From Thalassospira lucentensis (GTDB taxonomy: Bacteria > Pseudomonadota > Alphaproteobacteria > Rhodospirillales > Thalassospiraceae): 64,000 nt of DNA. Positions 52,198-62,100 of the stretch are shown in pieces. Positions within the stretch are counted from its first letter, which is position 1, and each line of letters begins with the position of its first letter. Location: positions 496,001-560,000 of the forward strand of contig NZ_JAATOV010000002.1 of assembly GCF_011806425.1 (NCBI RefSeq). The letters are read 5' to 3'. Made by a program: the position numbers and the translations under genes. The notes below the pieces were generated by a model. It was not told where the DNA came from. It made no database searches and was given only the letters and a program-made list of their open reading frames with translations.

Positions 52198-52435
52198 TAA
52201 TCAACACTTATTCTGACTTAAAACATCTTTGGTTTTACAAATATCCCTGCTATTCAGCTGCGTTTCAATACCGCCGTGCAATAGACGCCAAGGTAATTGA
52301 AAGAGAAACGTGTTTGATATGAATAAAAAAAAGTCAAACGACTAAATTATAAGCAGATCACATTGGGATTTAGGGGCGCTGTCTGGCCGATTCTCAAACC
52401 GGCTAGAATGGCAAAACAGGAAAACGGGGGCTTCG

Positions 52436-53338
52436 TTGCAGGGTATAAACCTTCATCGCTTACAGATTTTTCGAACGGTGTTTGAACTTTCAAACATCAG
52501 TTCCGCCGCGCGGAAAATTAACCTGGCCCAACCCACCATCAGTAAACATCTTGCCATTTTCGAAGATGAACTTGGCATTAAGCTGTTTACCAACAATGCC
52601 GGGCGCATCGAACCAACATGGGAAGCCCAACGTCTTTATGCTGAAACCGGAAAGCTGTTCGAACGGGTCGCGCAAGTTGATCAAACCGTTGATTCGATCC
52701 GTCGCGGTGCGGATGAATCCCTGCGCATCATGTCGATCATGACCCTTTCCATGTCGATCATCCCAGATGCGGTTGGCGAACTTTATAACAAGCTACCCAG
52801 CCTTGATATCGCGCTTGAAGGTGGCGGCGCCATTGCCCAGTTGCTCGCCCTTCGATCCGGGACAACCGATGTGGCGGTTGGTGGCCTGTTGCCGCCCAGC
52901 CCAGATTTACGTCAGCAAAGCTTTGGCAAATGTCGTTTGGTTGCCGCCATCCCCAACGGTCACCCGCTGGCCAAAGAACGCGAGATTAATCTTGATATGC
53001 TTGGGCAATTCGAATGCATTCTGCCAAACCCAAAGGCCCCGTTGGGACAGAAGTTTTACGAAACAATCAGCCGCCATGGCGTAACGCCGAAACGAACGAT
53101 TTCCGCCCATTCGCTTGTCTTTGCGGTTGGCTTGGCCAAAACCACAGGGCGCTACACGATTGTCGATGAATTGACCGCACGCGATTTTGCCACAGAGGGG
53201 CTGGTCTGCCGCCCCATCACCCCCACCATCGAAGTCGAATTGGCGACAATCGAACTTGCTGGCGCCCCACGACGCAACAGTGTGGCCGTATTTCAAAAGG
53301 CATTGGCACGGGTATTTGCACGCCACATGAAGCCCTAA
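52436..53338 (+). CDS. LysR family transcriptional regulator
   Basis: 300-residue LTTR. The winged helix-turn-helix (FELSNISSAARKINLAQPTISKHLAIFEDELGIKLF, about residues 16-52) precedes a periplasmic-binding-protein-like effector domain (about 92-295). No ATG exists near the start, so TTG at 52436, after GGGGG, is used. It is divergent from the TRAP-amidohydrolase operon and probably controls it through the palindromes in the gap. Confidence 0.87.
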   Translation: MQGINLHRLQIFRTVFELSNISSAARKINLAQPTISKHLAIFEDELGIKLFTNNAGRIEPTWEAQRLYAETGKLFERVAQVDQTVDSIRRGADESLRIMSIMTLSMSIIPDAVGELYNKLPSLDIALEGGGAIAQLLALRSGTTDVAVGGLLPPSPDLRQQSFGKCRLVAAIPNGHPLAKEREINLDMLGQFECILPNPKAPLGQKFYETISRHGVTPKRTISAHSLVFAVGLAKTTGRYTIVDELTARDFATEGLVCRPITPTIEVELATIELAGAPRRNSVAVFQKALARVFARHMKP

Positions 53339-53419
53339 GGCCGCAAGCGGATACAGCAAACCCGATAAGCCTTACAAATCGCACGACCTTAATTGGGCTG
53401 ATTAGCTCAGAAATAACGC

Positions 53420-54445
53420 CTATTCGGCGGCAAAGTGCCGGTTGCGGCCATCTTTTTTTGCACGGTAAAGCGCATTATCGGCTCGATCGATCAGTTTGGC
53501 ACCGCCTTCATTGGCAACATATTGCGCCGCCCCGACTGAAACGGTCATATGGCCATAAGAAGTGCCGGAATGCTTTGCCTTGATCTCACACGCGGCGATC
53601 CTTTTGCGCATATCCTCGGCGATATGCATCGCGTCATCCAACGAGGTATGATTAAGCAAAATTGCAAACTCATCCCCGCCATACCGCGCCACAATATCCC
53701 GGCCCTTGATATTGGCCTTCAGCATGGATGCGATCAGAACCAGAATTTCGTCGCCGATACGATGACCAAACTGGTCATTCACGGCTTTAAACTGATCAAG
53801 ATCGACCATCATGACGCAAAACGGGTCGGGTGTTTCGCTGCTGTCATAGTCTGCGGCAAGCTTGAAAAGCTGTTCTTCGAAATGCATTCGGTTCGATACA
53901 CGGGTCAGACCGTCGGTATAGGACCGCTCCCGGGTTTCATCGAGTTCGCGCTGAAGCAAAACAACACGTTTAAGATACCCATCAAGACGCTGATGCAGGG
54001 TATCAATCGTTGTTTTCATGCCCTTGGTCTGGGTCGCAAGCTCAGACAGAACCGGACTGACATGCGCGTGATCAGAAAGGGTTTCCAACGACTGATCCAG
54101 CAACTCGCCGTAATTGCGCATATCTGCACGCGCCGTTGTCAGGCAATCGTCGCTGTTTTCAATCAAGTGGAAAAAGTCTTCCATGCCACGCTGAAGAAAA
54201 TCGGCGGCCTGTCGGTCAAAGATATACCGGTAATAAAGCTGCAGAAGAGTCTCTTCGTCGAGCTCCTCTCCCCCCGCCTTCACCGCATTTATGACGCGCA
54301 GGATTTCCGGATTGTCATCGGCATAGTAAATAAACCACACATGATAAAGCTCCGGCGTGGGGCGCAAACCCCGGTCACGCAAAGCTTTTAGCGTCGCGTC
54401 GGCGTATTCCCAATACTGGGCAATATGGTCATGCGTCGTCGACAC
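53420..54445 (-). CDS. GGDEF domain diguanylate cyclase
   Basis: 341 residues. The C-terminal ~165 are a GGDEF domain with intact GGDEF (ARYGGDEFAILL near residue 260), so synthesis of cyclic di-GMP is likely. The inhibitory I-site five residues upstream reads KGRD rather than RxxD, so product inhibition may be weak. The N-terminal ~150 residues are soluble, helical and acidic, of a type common in alphaproteobacterial GGDEF proteins, and coiled-coil-like before the catalytic domain. No membrane helix is visible. It stands alone. Confidence 0.87.
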   Translation of the reverse strand: MSTTHDHIAQYWEYADATLKALRDRGLRPTPELYHVWFIYYADDNPEILRVINAVKAGGEELDEETLLQLYYRYIFDRQAADFLQRGMEDFFHLIENSDDCLTTARADMRNYGELLDQSLETLSDHAHVSPVLSELATQTKGMKTTIDTLHQRLDGYLKRVVLLQRELDETRERSYTDGLTRVSNRMHFEEQLFKLAADYDSSETPDPFCVMMVDLDQFKAVNDQFGHRIGDEILVLIASMLKANIKGRDIVARYGGDEFAILLNHTSLDDAMHIAEDMRKRIAACEIKAKHSGTSYGHMTVSVGAAQYVANEGGAKLIDRADNALYRAKKDGRNRHFAAE

Positions 54446-54587
54446 AACGGCGGCTCCGTATCTCGTTAATCACGACACTAAATGGCCTGTGACGGTTTCC
54501 CATCACAGGCGTCATCAAGCTGTACTGATTAATACCACGGCGCGGCATTTTGCAGCATAAAAACTATACAAAGGTGGTGGATTTTTC

Positions 54588-55526
54588 TCAGATCTCTTTA
54601 TCTGAGCGGATCATCGTACCGGCACCACGTTCGGTAAACAGTTCCAAAAGAACCGCATGCGGCGCACGTCCATCAACAATCACAGATGCCTCAACCCCGT
54701 TCTGCACAGCATCCATGCAGGTTTCGGTTTTCGGAATCATCCCGCCCTGAATGGTGCCATCGGCAATCATTGCTTTGATACTGTCGATCGTGGCGTCACG
54801 AACAAGGTTCTTGTCGCCATCGAGGATGCCTTTAACATCGGTCAGCATATAAAGACGGGTCGCCCCAACTGCCTTGGCAATCGCACCGGCGGCCGTGTCG
54901 GCATTGATGTTATATGTCTGACCGTCTTCGCCAACACCAATCGGCGAAATCACCGGGATAATGTCGGTACTGATAAAGCAATCAAGCACATGCGGATCAA
55001 CTTTGACCGGCTCACCGACAAAGCCAAGATCGAGCACTTTTTCAATATTGCTTTCAGGATCACGTTTGGTGCGCGTCAGTTTGCGCGCAGTAATCAGATT
55101 GGCGTCCTTGCCGCACAACCCAACAGCAACACCGCCAGCGGTATTGATGTTTGATACGATTTCCTTGTTGATCTTGCCCGCCAGAACCATTTCGACAACG
55201 TCGATGGTTTGCTGATCGGTCACACGCAGGCCGTCAATAAATTCCGACTGAATGTTAAGCTGTTTAAGCATCTGGCCGATCTGGGGGCCACCGCCATGTA
55301 CCACAATCGGGTTCATGCCGACCTGCTTTAGCAACACAACATCCTGTGCGAACAAGCGCGCAAGTTCCGGATCACCCATGGCATGTCCGCCATACTTGAT
55401 CACGATTGTCTGCCCGTTAAAGCGTCGCATAAAGGGAAGAGCCTCGGAAAGCACCTTGGCGCGCGCCAAAGTCCGGTAAGCACTGGATTCCGATTGATCT
55501 TCTTCAGAACGGACTTCTTCGTTCAT
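54588..55526 (-). CDS. argB: Acetylglutamate kinase
   Basis: 312-residue amino-acid kinase for arginine synthesis. [12 protein letters not shown] near residue 42, [17 protein letters not shown] near 80 and [29 protein letters not shown] near 195 are diagnostic. The second of two ATGs (55526) is better spaced from GGGGA. It lies at the end of the rpmH-rnpA-yidD-yidC-engB-argB block. Confidence 0.95.
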   Translation of the reverse strand: MNEEVRSEEDQSESSAYRTLARAKVLSEALPFMRRFNGQTIVIKYGGHAMGDPELARLFAQDVVLLKQVGMNPIVVHGGGPQIGQMLKQLNIQSEFIDGLRVTDQQTIDVVEMVLAGKINKEIVSNINTAGGVAVGLCGKDANLITARKLTRTKRDPESNIEKVLDLGFVGEPVKVDPHVLDCFISTDIIPVISPIGVGEDGQTYNINADTAAGAIAKAVGATRLYMLTDVKGILDGDKNLVRDATIDSIKAMIADGTIQGGMIPKTETCMDAVQNGVEASVIVDGRAPHAVLLELFTERGAGTMIRSDKEI

Positions 55527-55562
55527 CATTCTTCCCCATATTAACGCCTTAGGCTGGCGAAT

Positions 55563-56225
55563 TTACAGCAGCGACGAAATCTCGGCACGCAATTCAGCCA
55601 AACCGGTATTTTTTTCACTCGATGTCGCAAAGATTTTCGGCAAGGCCGCTGGATGCTTCACCAGTGCTTTGACCACTTCTTTAATGCGTTTTTCGAGCTG
55701 CCCCTTTTTTAACTTGTCTGCCTTGGTCAGCACAACCTGATATGGCACGGCACTTTCATCAAGCATCTTCATCATTTCAAGATCGGCCTTCATAAAGCCG
55801 TGTCGTGAATCGATCAAAACAAATACGCGGCGCAATGTCACACGCCCGCGCAAATACTGCTTAATCAGGTTCTGCCACGTCTCAACCACGTCTTTTGGCG
55901 CCTGGGCAAAGCCATAGCCCGGCAAATCAACGATATGGCAAGCACCATCAAGGTCAAAATAGTTCAGCTGTTGTGTCCGGCCCGGTGTGTTGGACGTCCG
56001 CGCAATGTCTTTGCGCCCCGTCACAGCATTGATCAGGCTGGATTTACCAACATTGGACCGTCCCGCAAAACAGATTTCCGTTTTGCCTTCTGGCGGCAGT
56101 TGCTCAAGCTGGGCAACACCAAGAACAAACGTAACCGGGCGGGAAAAAAGTTTCCGCCCGGCTTCGATTTGTGAGGACTCATAAGTCGGAATTGCAGTTT
56201 CCGACGGTAGTTTTTCTTCAGTCAT
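55563..56225 (-). CDS. engB: Ribosome biogenesis GTPase EngB (YihA/YsxC)
   Basis: 220-residue GTPase with GRSNVGKSS (G1, near residue 58), NTPGRTQ near 85, DLPGYGFA (G3, near 103) and TKADKLKK (G4, near 170). It helps assemble the large ribosomal subunit. ATG at 56225 has the better spacing from GGAAGGA; the ATG two codons upstream is possible. It follows yidC by about 70 bases. Confidence 0.93.
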   Translation of the reverse strand: MTEEKLPSETAIPTYESSQIEAGRKLFSRPVTFVLGVAQLEQLPPEGKTEICFAGRSNVGKSSLINAVTGRKDIARTSNTPGRTQQLNYFDLDGACHIVDLPGYGFAQAPKDVVETWQNLIKQYLRGRVTLRRVFVLIDSRHGFMKADLEMMKMLDESAVPYQVVLTKADKLKKGQLEKRIKEVVKALVKHPAALPKIFATSSEKNTGLAELRAEISSLL

Positions 56226-56297
56226 CGTCATTCCTTCCCCGTCGCGCGGGGATGCTCCCCGAAGGGAAGATAAACCCAAAAAGGGTAGATGGGGGGA

Positions 56298-58013
56298 TTA
56301 AACCCCCATCTTATACATGATGTAGCGCTGCTGAATGATCGACAGCGTGTTGTTCCAAGCCCAATAGATCACAAGACCCGCCGGGAAACTTGCCAGCATA
56401 AAGGTAAAGATCAGGGGCAAGAACATCATGATCTTTGCCTGGGTCGGATCGGCTGGTGCCGGGTTCAGTTTCTGCTGCAGGAACATGGTAAGACCCATGA
56501 TCAACGGCCAAACACCAATCATCAGCATGTGCGGCGGATCCCACGGGATCAAACCAAACAGGTTGAACAATGACGTTGGATCGGGCGCAGACAAATCCTG
56601 GATCCAGCCAAAGAACGGCGCGTGACGCATTTCAATGTTCACGAACAGCACTTTATACAGCGCAAAGAACACAGGGATCTGAACGACGATCGGCAAGCAA
56701 CCCGAAGCAGGATTGATTTTCTCACGCTTATAAAGCGCCATCATTTCCTGCTGCTGACGTTGGCGATCATCCTTGAACTGTTCACGCATTGCCGTGATTT
56801 GCGGCTGCAGCTTTTTCATCGCACTCATGGATTTGTACGATTTGTTCGCCAGCGGGAACATCACGGCCTTCACCAGAACCGTAAAGATCAGGATCGAAAC
56901 GCCGAAGTTGCCAACCAAGTGGTTCAGCCACTGCAGGAACAGGAAGAACGGTTTGGTCAGGAAGTAGAACCAACCAAAGTCAATCGCGAGATCGAAGTTG
57001 GTGATGCCGTAATCTTCTGCGTAGGTATCAAGAAGACCAACTTCTTTTGCGCCGGCAAACAAACGGGTTTCCGCTTTGCCTTCGCTGCCATTGGCAATGG
57101 TGCGGCCAGCACCAAGATAGTCGGTCTGATATTTATCGGCATTGTCAGCGACATGATGGCTAAAGCGCGTGGTCATCACTTCGTCCGATGACGGTGCCAA
57201 CGCAACCAGCCAATATTTGTCGGTAATACCGATCCAGCCGCCGGTGGTTTTCTTTTCGACCGGACCATCATCAACCAGATCATCATAGTTGATTTCGGTC
57301 AGAGTGCCGTCGATCACGCCAAGCGGACCTTCGTGCAGGATATAGAAACCAGCCGTTTGCGGCTTGTTCTTACGCGAAATCAAACCATACGGATGCAGGG
57401 TAACTTCGCTACCGCTGTTATTGACCACCGACTGATTAACCGTGAACAAGTAGTTCTCATCGATGGCAATTTCGCGCTTGAAGGTCAGGCCTTGGCCGTT
57501 GTCCCACGTCAGCGTAATCGGCTTATCAACCGACAACTTATCGCTGCTTGCGGTCCAACGCGTGTCGCTGTTGGGAACAACCGTGTTCTTGTTGTTACCA
57601 ACCCAGCCGAACTCCGCGAAATAGGCATCTTTGCTGCCGGTCGGGTTCAGAACATGGATCAGCGGGCTGTCAGGCTCTTCGGTCTCATGATAATCTTGGA
57701 GCTGGATATCATCAATCACACCACCAACAAGGCGAATCGAGCCTTCGACACGCGGGGTGTGAATGGCAATACGCGGCGATTTCGCCAGGGCATCTTCGCG
57801 CTTAACCACTGCCGGAACAGCAGGCTGTCCCCCTGGTGCAGTCGGTGTGTTGGAAGATGCCTGCGGCGGATTGGTACCACTTGCATCAAGCTGTTCGCGA
57901 ACCTGCGCCTCACGAACCTGGGTATCAGGTTCAGGCGCAAAGAAGAATTGCCAACCGATGAGAATCACAACTGCCGATGCAATTGCGACCCATAGGTTAC
58001 GTTGTTCGTTCAT
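56298..58013 (-). CDS. yidC: Membrane protein insertase YidC
   Basis: 571 residues. An N-terminal membrane helix (about 7-25) is followed by a Pro/Ala/Thr-rich linker, the large periplasmic beta-supersandwich domain (about 65-340), and the conserved five-helix insertase core (about 350-565), with the positively charged KSMSAMKKLQPQITAMREQFKDDRQRQQQEMMALY loop and NPASGCLPIVVQIPVFFALY. It inserts membrane proteins with or without SecYEG. It lies about 45 bases after yidD. Confidence 0.95.
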   Translation of the reverse strand: MNEQRNLWVAIASAVVILIGWQFFFAPEPDTQVREAQVREQLDASGTNPPQASSNTPTAPGGQPAVPAVVKREDALAKSPRIAIHTPRVEGSIRLVGGVIDDIQLQDYHETEEPDSPLIHVLNPTGSKDAYFAEFGWVGNNKNTVVPNSDTRWTASSDKLSVDKPITLTWDNGQGLTFKREIAIDENYLFTVNQSVVNNSGSEVTLHPYGLISRKNKPQTAGFYILHEGPLGVIDGTLTEINYDDLVDDGPVEKKTTGGWIGITDKYWLVALAPSSDEVMTTRFSHHVADNADKYQTDYLGAGRTIANGSEGKAETRLFAGAKEVGLLDTYAEDYGITNFDLAIDFGWFYFLTKPFFLFLQWLNHLVGNFGVSILIFTVLVKAVMFPLANKSYKSMSAMKKLQPQITAMREQFKDDRQRQQQEMMALYKREKINPASGCLPIVVQIPVFFALYKVLFVNIEMRHAPFFGWIQDLSAPDPTSLFNLFGLIPWDPPHMLMIGVWPLIMGLTMFLQQKLNPAPADPTQAKIMMFLPLIFTFMLASFPAGLVIYWAWNNTLSIIQQRYIMYKMGV

Positions 58014-58058
58014 CGCTTCTTTCCGCTTTTCTCAGCCAGCATCAACCGACCGATTATT

Positions 58059-58370
58059 CTATTTACATGACGAAAGCGCCGGGGATCGGTTTTCACCATC
58101 CGACGACGCTTTGTTTTGTTCGCAGCCACATCCGGGCACCGGATCATAACCATGACCACCCCATGGATGGCAACGCATTATCCGTTTAAATCCCATCCAG
58201 CCGCCTTTTATTGCCCCATGACGGGCCAATGCTTCCATCATGAAAGCCGAACATGTCGGCTGATAACGGCAAGACCACCCGATATAAGGCGATAAAAAGA
58301 GCTGGTAACCGCGAACTGCGATTTGAAGAAGACGCGCAAAGGGGCCAGGTGCTGGAGTCGAAGAGGTCAT
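58059..58370 (-). CDS. yidD: Membrane protein insertion efficiency factor YidD
   Basis: 103-residue protein with the family core: [28 protein letters not shown] and [23 protein letters not shown], containing its three conserved cysteines. Its ATG overlaps the rnpA stop (ATGA). It assists YidC in membrane protein insertion. Confidence 0.93.
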   Translation of the reverse strand: MTSSTPAPGPFARLLQIAVRGYQLFLSPYIGWSCRYQPTCSAFMMEALARHGAIKGGWMGFKRIMRCHPWGGHGYDPVPGCGCEQNKASSDGENRSPALSSCK

Positions 58371-58828
58371 TTCGCGGACCCTTTTGCCGGAGTCGATCCA
58401 CCGGACTGTTTTGCACCACGTCCCTTGCGGGGCCGTCGTGTATCAGCAGGGGAAGGTTTGGCATCAGGGACTCGGCGCAAAGCAAACCGCATATCATCAA
58501 CCAGCTTATCAAAAGGCCGATCAATGGTTTGGTTCCGACCAATCACCACATAATCCCAACCGGGTAATGCGAGTTCGGCCATTAATTGCTCTGCTACAGC
58601 ACGCAAACGCCGCCGAACGCGATTGCGGACGACGGCCTTTCCCACCTTTTTGGTGACAGTAAAGCCGACTCGTGCGAGTGCGTCTTCACTGGCGTATTCT
58701 GTATCCGGGCTGATCCCCGGGCGTGGTGCGCCCTGCAGGATCAATCCCTGTGTAACCCATTTTCGGCGGCTGCCCGCAACACGGAGGAATTCCGTACGCT
58801 TTTTAAGGCGTTCCACCGAAATGGTCAC
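58367..58828 (-). CDS. rnpA: Ribonuclease P protein component
   Basis: 153 residues. The RNP motif [18 protein letters not shown] is near residue 72, preceded by RLKKRTEF at the N-terminus. GTG at 58828 is chosen: it is 4 bases after the rpmH stop and matches the family start, whereas a longer reading would overlap rpmH in another frame. The tail after residue ~125 is Arg/Lys/Pro-rich, somewhat longer than usual. It binds RNase P RNA in 5' tRNA processing. Confidence 0.92.
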   Translation of the reverse strand: MTISVERLKKRTEFLRVAGSRRKWVTQGLILQGAPRPGISPDTEYASEDALARVGFTVTKKVGKAVVRNRVRRRLRAVAEQLMAELALPGWDYVVIGRNQTIDRPFDKLVDDMRFALRRVPDAKPSPADTRRPRKGRGAKQSGGSTPAKGSAK

Positions 58829-58832
58829 AACA

Positions 58833-58967
58833 TTAGGCCGACAGACGCTTGCGGCCCTTGGCGCGGCGTGCGGTAAGCACACGGCGGCCACCGACGGTCG
58901 CGCTGCGGGAACGGAAGCCATGACGGCGTTTCCGTACGAGATTGCTAGGCTGGTAGGTGCGCTTCAC
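58833..58967 (-). CDS. rpmH: 50S ribosomal protein L34
   Basis: 44-residue ribosomal protein, recognised from its near-invariant [20 protein letters not shown] beginning and [13 protein letters not shown] end. The start is GTG at 58967, with GGAG about nine bases upstream. It leads the rnpA-yidD-yidC-engB-argB block and has an excellent promoter 50 bases upstream. Confidence 0.96.
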   Translation of the reverse strand: MKRTYQPSNLVRKRRHGFRSRSATVGGRRVLTARRAKGRKRLSA

Positions 58968-59016
58968 TGCACTTACTCCGTTCTAATAAGGTAATCCGAT
59001 AAAATTCGAGGTCCGC

Positions 59017-59045
59017 TGTATAGGACTTCACACGCAGGCTGTCAA
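59017..59045 (-). promoter_or_regulatory. Sigma-70 promoter of rpmH
   Basis: On the minus strand TTGACA (59040-59045), a 17-base spacer, and TATACA (59017-59022). The initiation point would be about 40 bases before the rpmH start. Confidence 0.85.
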
Positions 59046-59124
59046 CTCGTGACAGGGTAAAGCCCCCAGAGAACCGGCAATGCCGCCGGGTTTTTGACCC
59101 GACGGCACCCGAAATGCGAATTCG

Positions 59125-62100
59125 TCACCATTCGATACGTTCGACGTTGGAAAATGTCAACTCCGAACCGTCCGAAAAGACGATAGTTCCCGACGAATCG
59201 GAAGAAAGTTCCAGATGGTGTTTTTTCGAATCGGTAACGTCGCCATCATCCAAAACCAAGGTCCAGTCACTCGAATCGAGTTTACCGCCACCGGCACCAT
59301 GTAACTCGATCGTATCGGTGGTCCATCCGTTGGCTCCGCCATCCACATGATCGCTGCCATCCCCCATATTAAAGATGAACATATCGGACCCGCCGCCACC
59401 ATACAGCGTGTCATCACCGATCCCGCCCATCAGGGTGTCATTATCATCCCCACCAAGCAGCAAATCATTACCATCGCCCCCCATCAGGGTGTCTCTGCCG
59501 GAACCGCCGATAAGGGTATCATTGCCTTCGTCACCAAACAGCTTGTCATCACCCCCGCCGCCACTCAGCGTATCGTCGCCAGTGCCGCCATAAAGGGTGT
59601 CTCTGCCCCATCCAGTGGCAAGGGTGTCGTCACCAGTCCCACCATCGAAATAGTTGTTGCCGCCATCGGCCTCCAGAATGTCGTTACCATCCCCGCCAAA
59701 GAAGCTGTCATTGCCCCAGGTCCCGTGAATGGAATCATCACCCCCCTCGCCCCAGACTTTGTTGCGGCCATCACCGACATCAATCAGGTCATCGCCCGCA
59801 CCGGAAAATACGGTGTCATTGCCGCCTGCGGCGTTGATGATGTCATCACCACTTCCTGTTTCGATGATGTTATTCCCACCGCTTGCATCGACCGTATTGT
59901 CCCCGTCGCCAGCAAAAATCTTATCATCGTCAAAACCGGTACTGATGGTGTCGCTGCCGGTCCCGGTTACGATTGTGTTTTCGCCCTCGCCCGCGTTGAC
60001 ATAGTTATCGCCATCACCGCCAAAGATCGTGTCATCGCCGCTCCCCGTCAGGATGCTGTCATTGCCCGATCCGGTTGCGACGTAATTTTCACCTTGGCCG
60101 GAGCTGACATAGTTATCGCCCTCGCCACCAAGGATCGTGTCATCACCGCTCCCGGCAAACAGGGTGTCATTCCCCGCCCCGGTTTCGATGTGGTTTTCAC
60201 CTTCGTTGGCATAGATGATGTTGTCGCCGTCACTGGCATAGATGCTGTCATCACCACTACCCGCCGTGACGTAATCATCGCCTGACCCGGCATAGATGGT
60301 ATTGTCACCTTCGCCAGCATGCGCGATGTCATCCCCGGCACCGGCATTGATAAAGTCATCACCACTTCCGGCCCAGATCGTGTCATCACCGGCATGGGTG
60401 GCAAAGACATCGTCACCGCCACCACCAGCAACAATATCGTTGCCAGAACCGGTTTCGAAACTTTCATCACGCCAGGTCCCCCAACGGAATTCGTTGGGAT
60501 CGACATCCTTTTCGATGGTGACGTCCAAAATCGCCGCCGTCGTGGCCGTGTCATCCCCGTCACGTGATTGTGCAGAAACGGTAAGTTCAAACGTACCGGA
60601 ATAATCACTGCCCGCCGCAATCGTCAGGCCGACTAATTGGGCTGGCGACAATGTCCATGTGCCATCCCCATTGCTGGTTCCCGCCGAAAGTGTCGCGCCA
60701 TCGGGCACGCCACTGATGATGACACTTAGTGTTTCACTGCTATCGGTCAGGGCCGCATCAATATCAAGGGCGACACTATTGCCTTGATCACCGCTGGCAT
60801 CCGACACATCCAAGGTCGGGGCATCGGCAACACCCGCAACATCGACCGTGATGGTATCGCTCACACTCGCGGTATCCGAACCATCGCTCGAAGTAACCGT
60901 AACATTCAAATCAAACGAACCACTGTAATCATCGGTCGGCTGAATGCTCAGCCCCTCAAGATCACCGGGCGACAGCGTCCACGTTCCGTCGCCGTTATCC
61001 GTGCCGGTCGACAGTGTTGCGCCGTCTGGCACACCGCTGATGGTGATCGACAGAACTTCCGACACGTCGCTGGCACTGGCATCAACATCAAGGGCGATAT
61101 TGCTGTCTTCATCGCCCGATGCATCCGACACATCCAGCGTCGGCGTATCGGCCACACCGCCAACATCCACGGTGATCGTATCGGCTACACTGGTGCTATC
61201 AGCCCCATCGGTCGATGTTGCCGTCACATTCAGATCAAACGATCCACTAAAATCATCGGCTGGTGTGATCGTCAGACCGTCCAGATCGCCCGATGCCAAC
61301 GTCCAAGTGCCATCGCCATTATCGGTCCCTGCCGACAAGGTCGCCCCATCGGGAACGCCCGAAATCGTGATACTCAAAACTTCGCTGGAATCGCTTAACC
61401 CCGCATCAATCACAAGTCCAATCGCGCTATCTTCTGTCCCCGACGCATCAGAAACATCCAATACCGGTGCATCCGCTTCCCCGGCAACATCGACGGTAAT
61501 GACGTCGGCAACACTTGCACTATCGCCTTCAATGGCCGAGGTCGCCGTAATACTCAGATCAAACGACCCGCTAAAGTCATCGGCTGGCGTAATTGTCAGA
61601 CCGTCAAGATCGCCCGACGACAAGGTCCAAGTTCCATCACCATTATCGGTCCCTGCCGACAGTGTGGCACCATCGGGCACACCGCTTATGGTAACGGACA
61701 ATGTCTCGCTGCTGTCCGTCAGCCCGGCATCGATATCAAGCGCAATTGCAGTATCTTCCGTACCGCTGACATCCGAAACATCAAGGGTCGGGGCATTTGC
61801 ACGATCCTCGACCGTGATGGTGCCGGTTTGCGAAACCGAATTGGTATCGGCGCCGTCGGTTGCGGTTGCCGTGACATTCAGGTTAATCGTTCCGGCAAAA
61901 TCATCCGGCGTGGTCAGGGTCAAACCGTTCAGATCATCTGGCGCCAACGTCCAGGTGCCATCGCCATTATCTGTTCCAGCACTCAAAGACGCCCCGTCGG
62001 GCACGCCGCTTATGGTGATGCCGAGTGTTTCCGATCCATCAACGTCATTAAGCGATGCTTCAATCGTAATTGGATAGGACATGGCGCCAGTTTCTGCACC

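Noticed and set aside
53549..54391. 280-codon plus-strand open frame
   Set aside because: Antisense to the GGDEF protein gene; no recognisable domain.
59081..59107. Hairpin after the RTX gene end
   Set aside because: The stem has a mismatch and no T-run after it on the minus strand; too weak to call a terminator.
59375..60455. Regular short repeats that could suggest a CRISPR array
   Set aside because: The 27-base period encodes RTX nonapeptides in frame, with no unique spacers and no cas genes.
59347..62077. Long plus-strand open frames of more than 300 codons opposite the RTX gene
   Set aside because: They are by-products of the 27- and 324-base repeats, with low-complexity translations; the minus-strand reading has clear RTX and Ig-like motifs.
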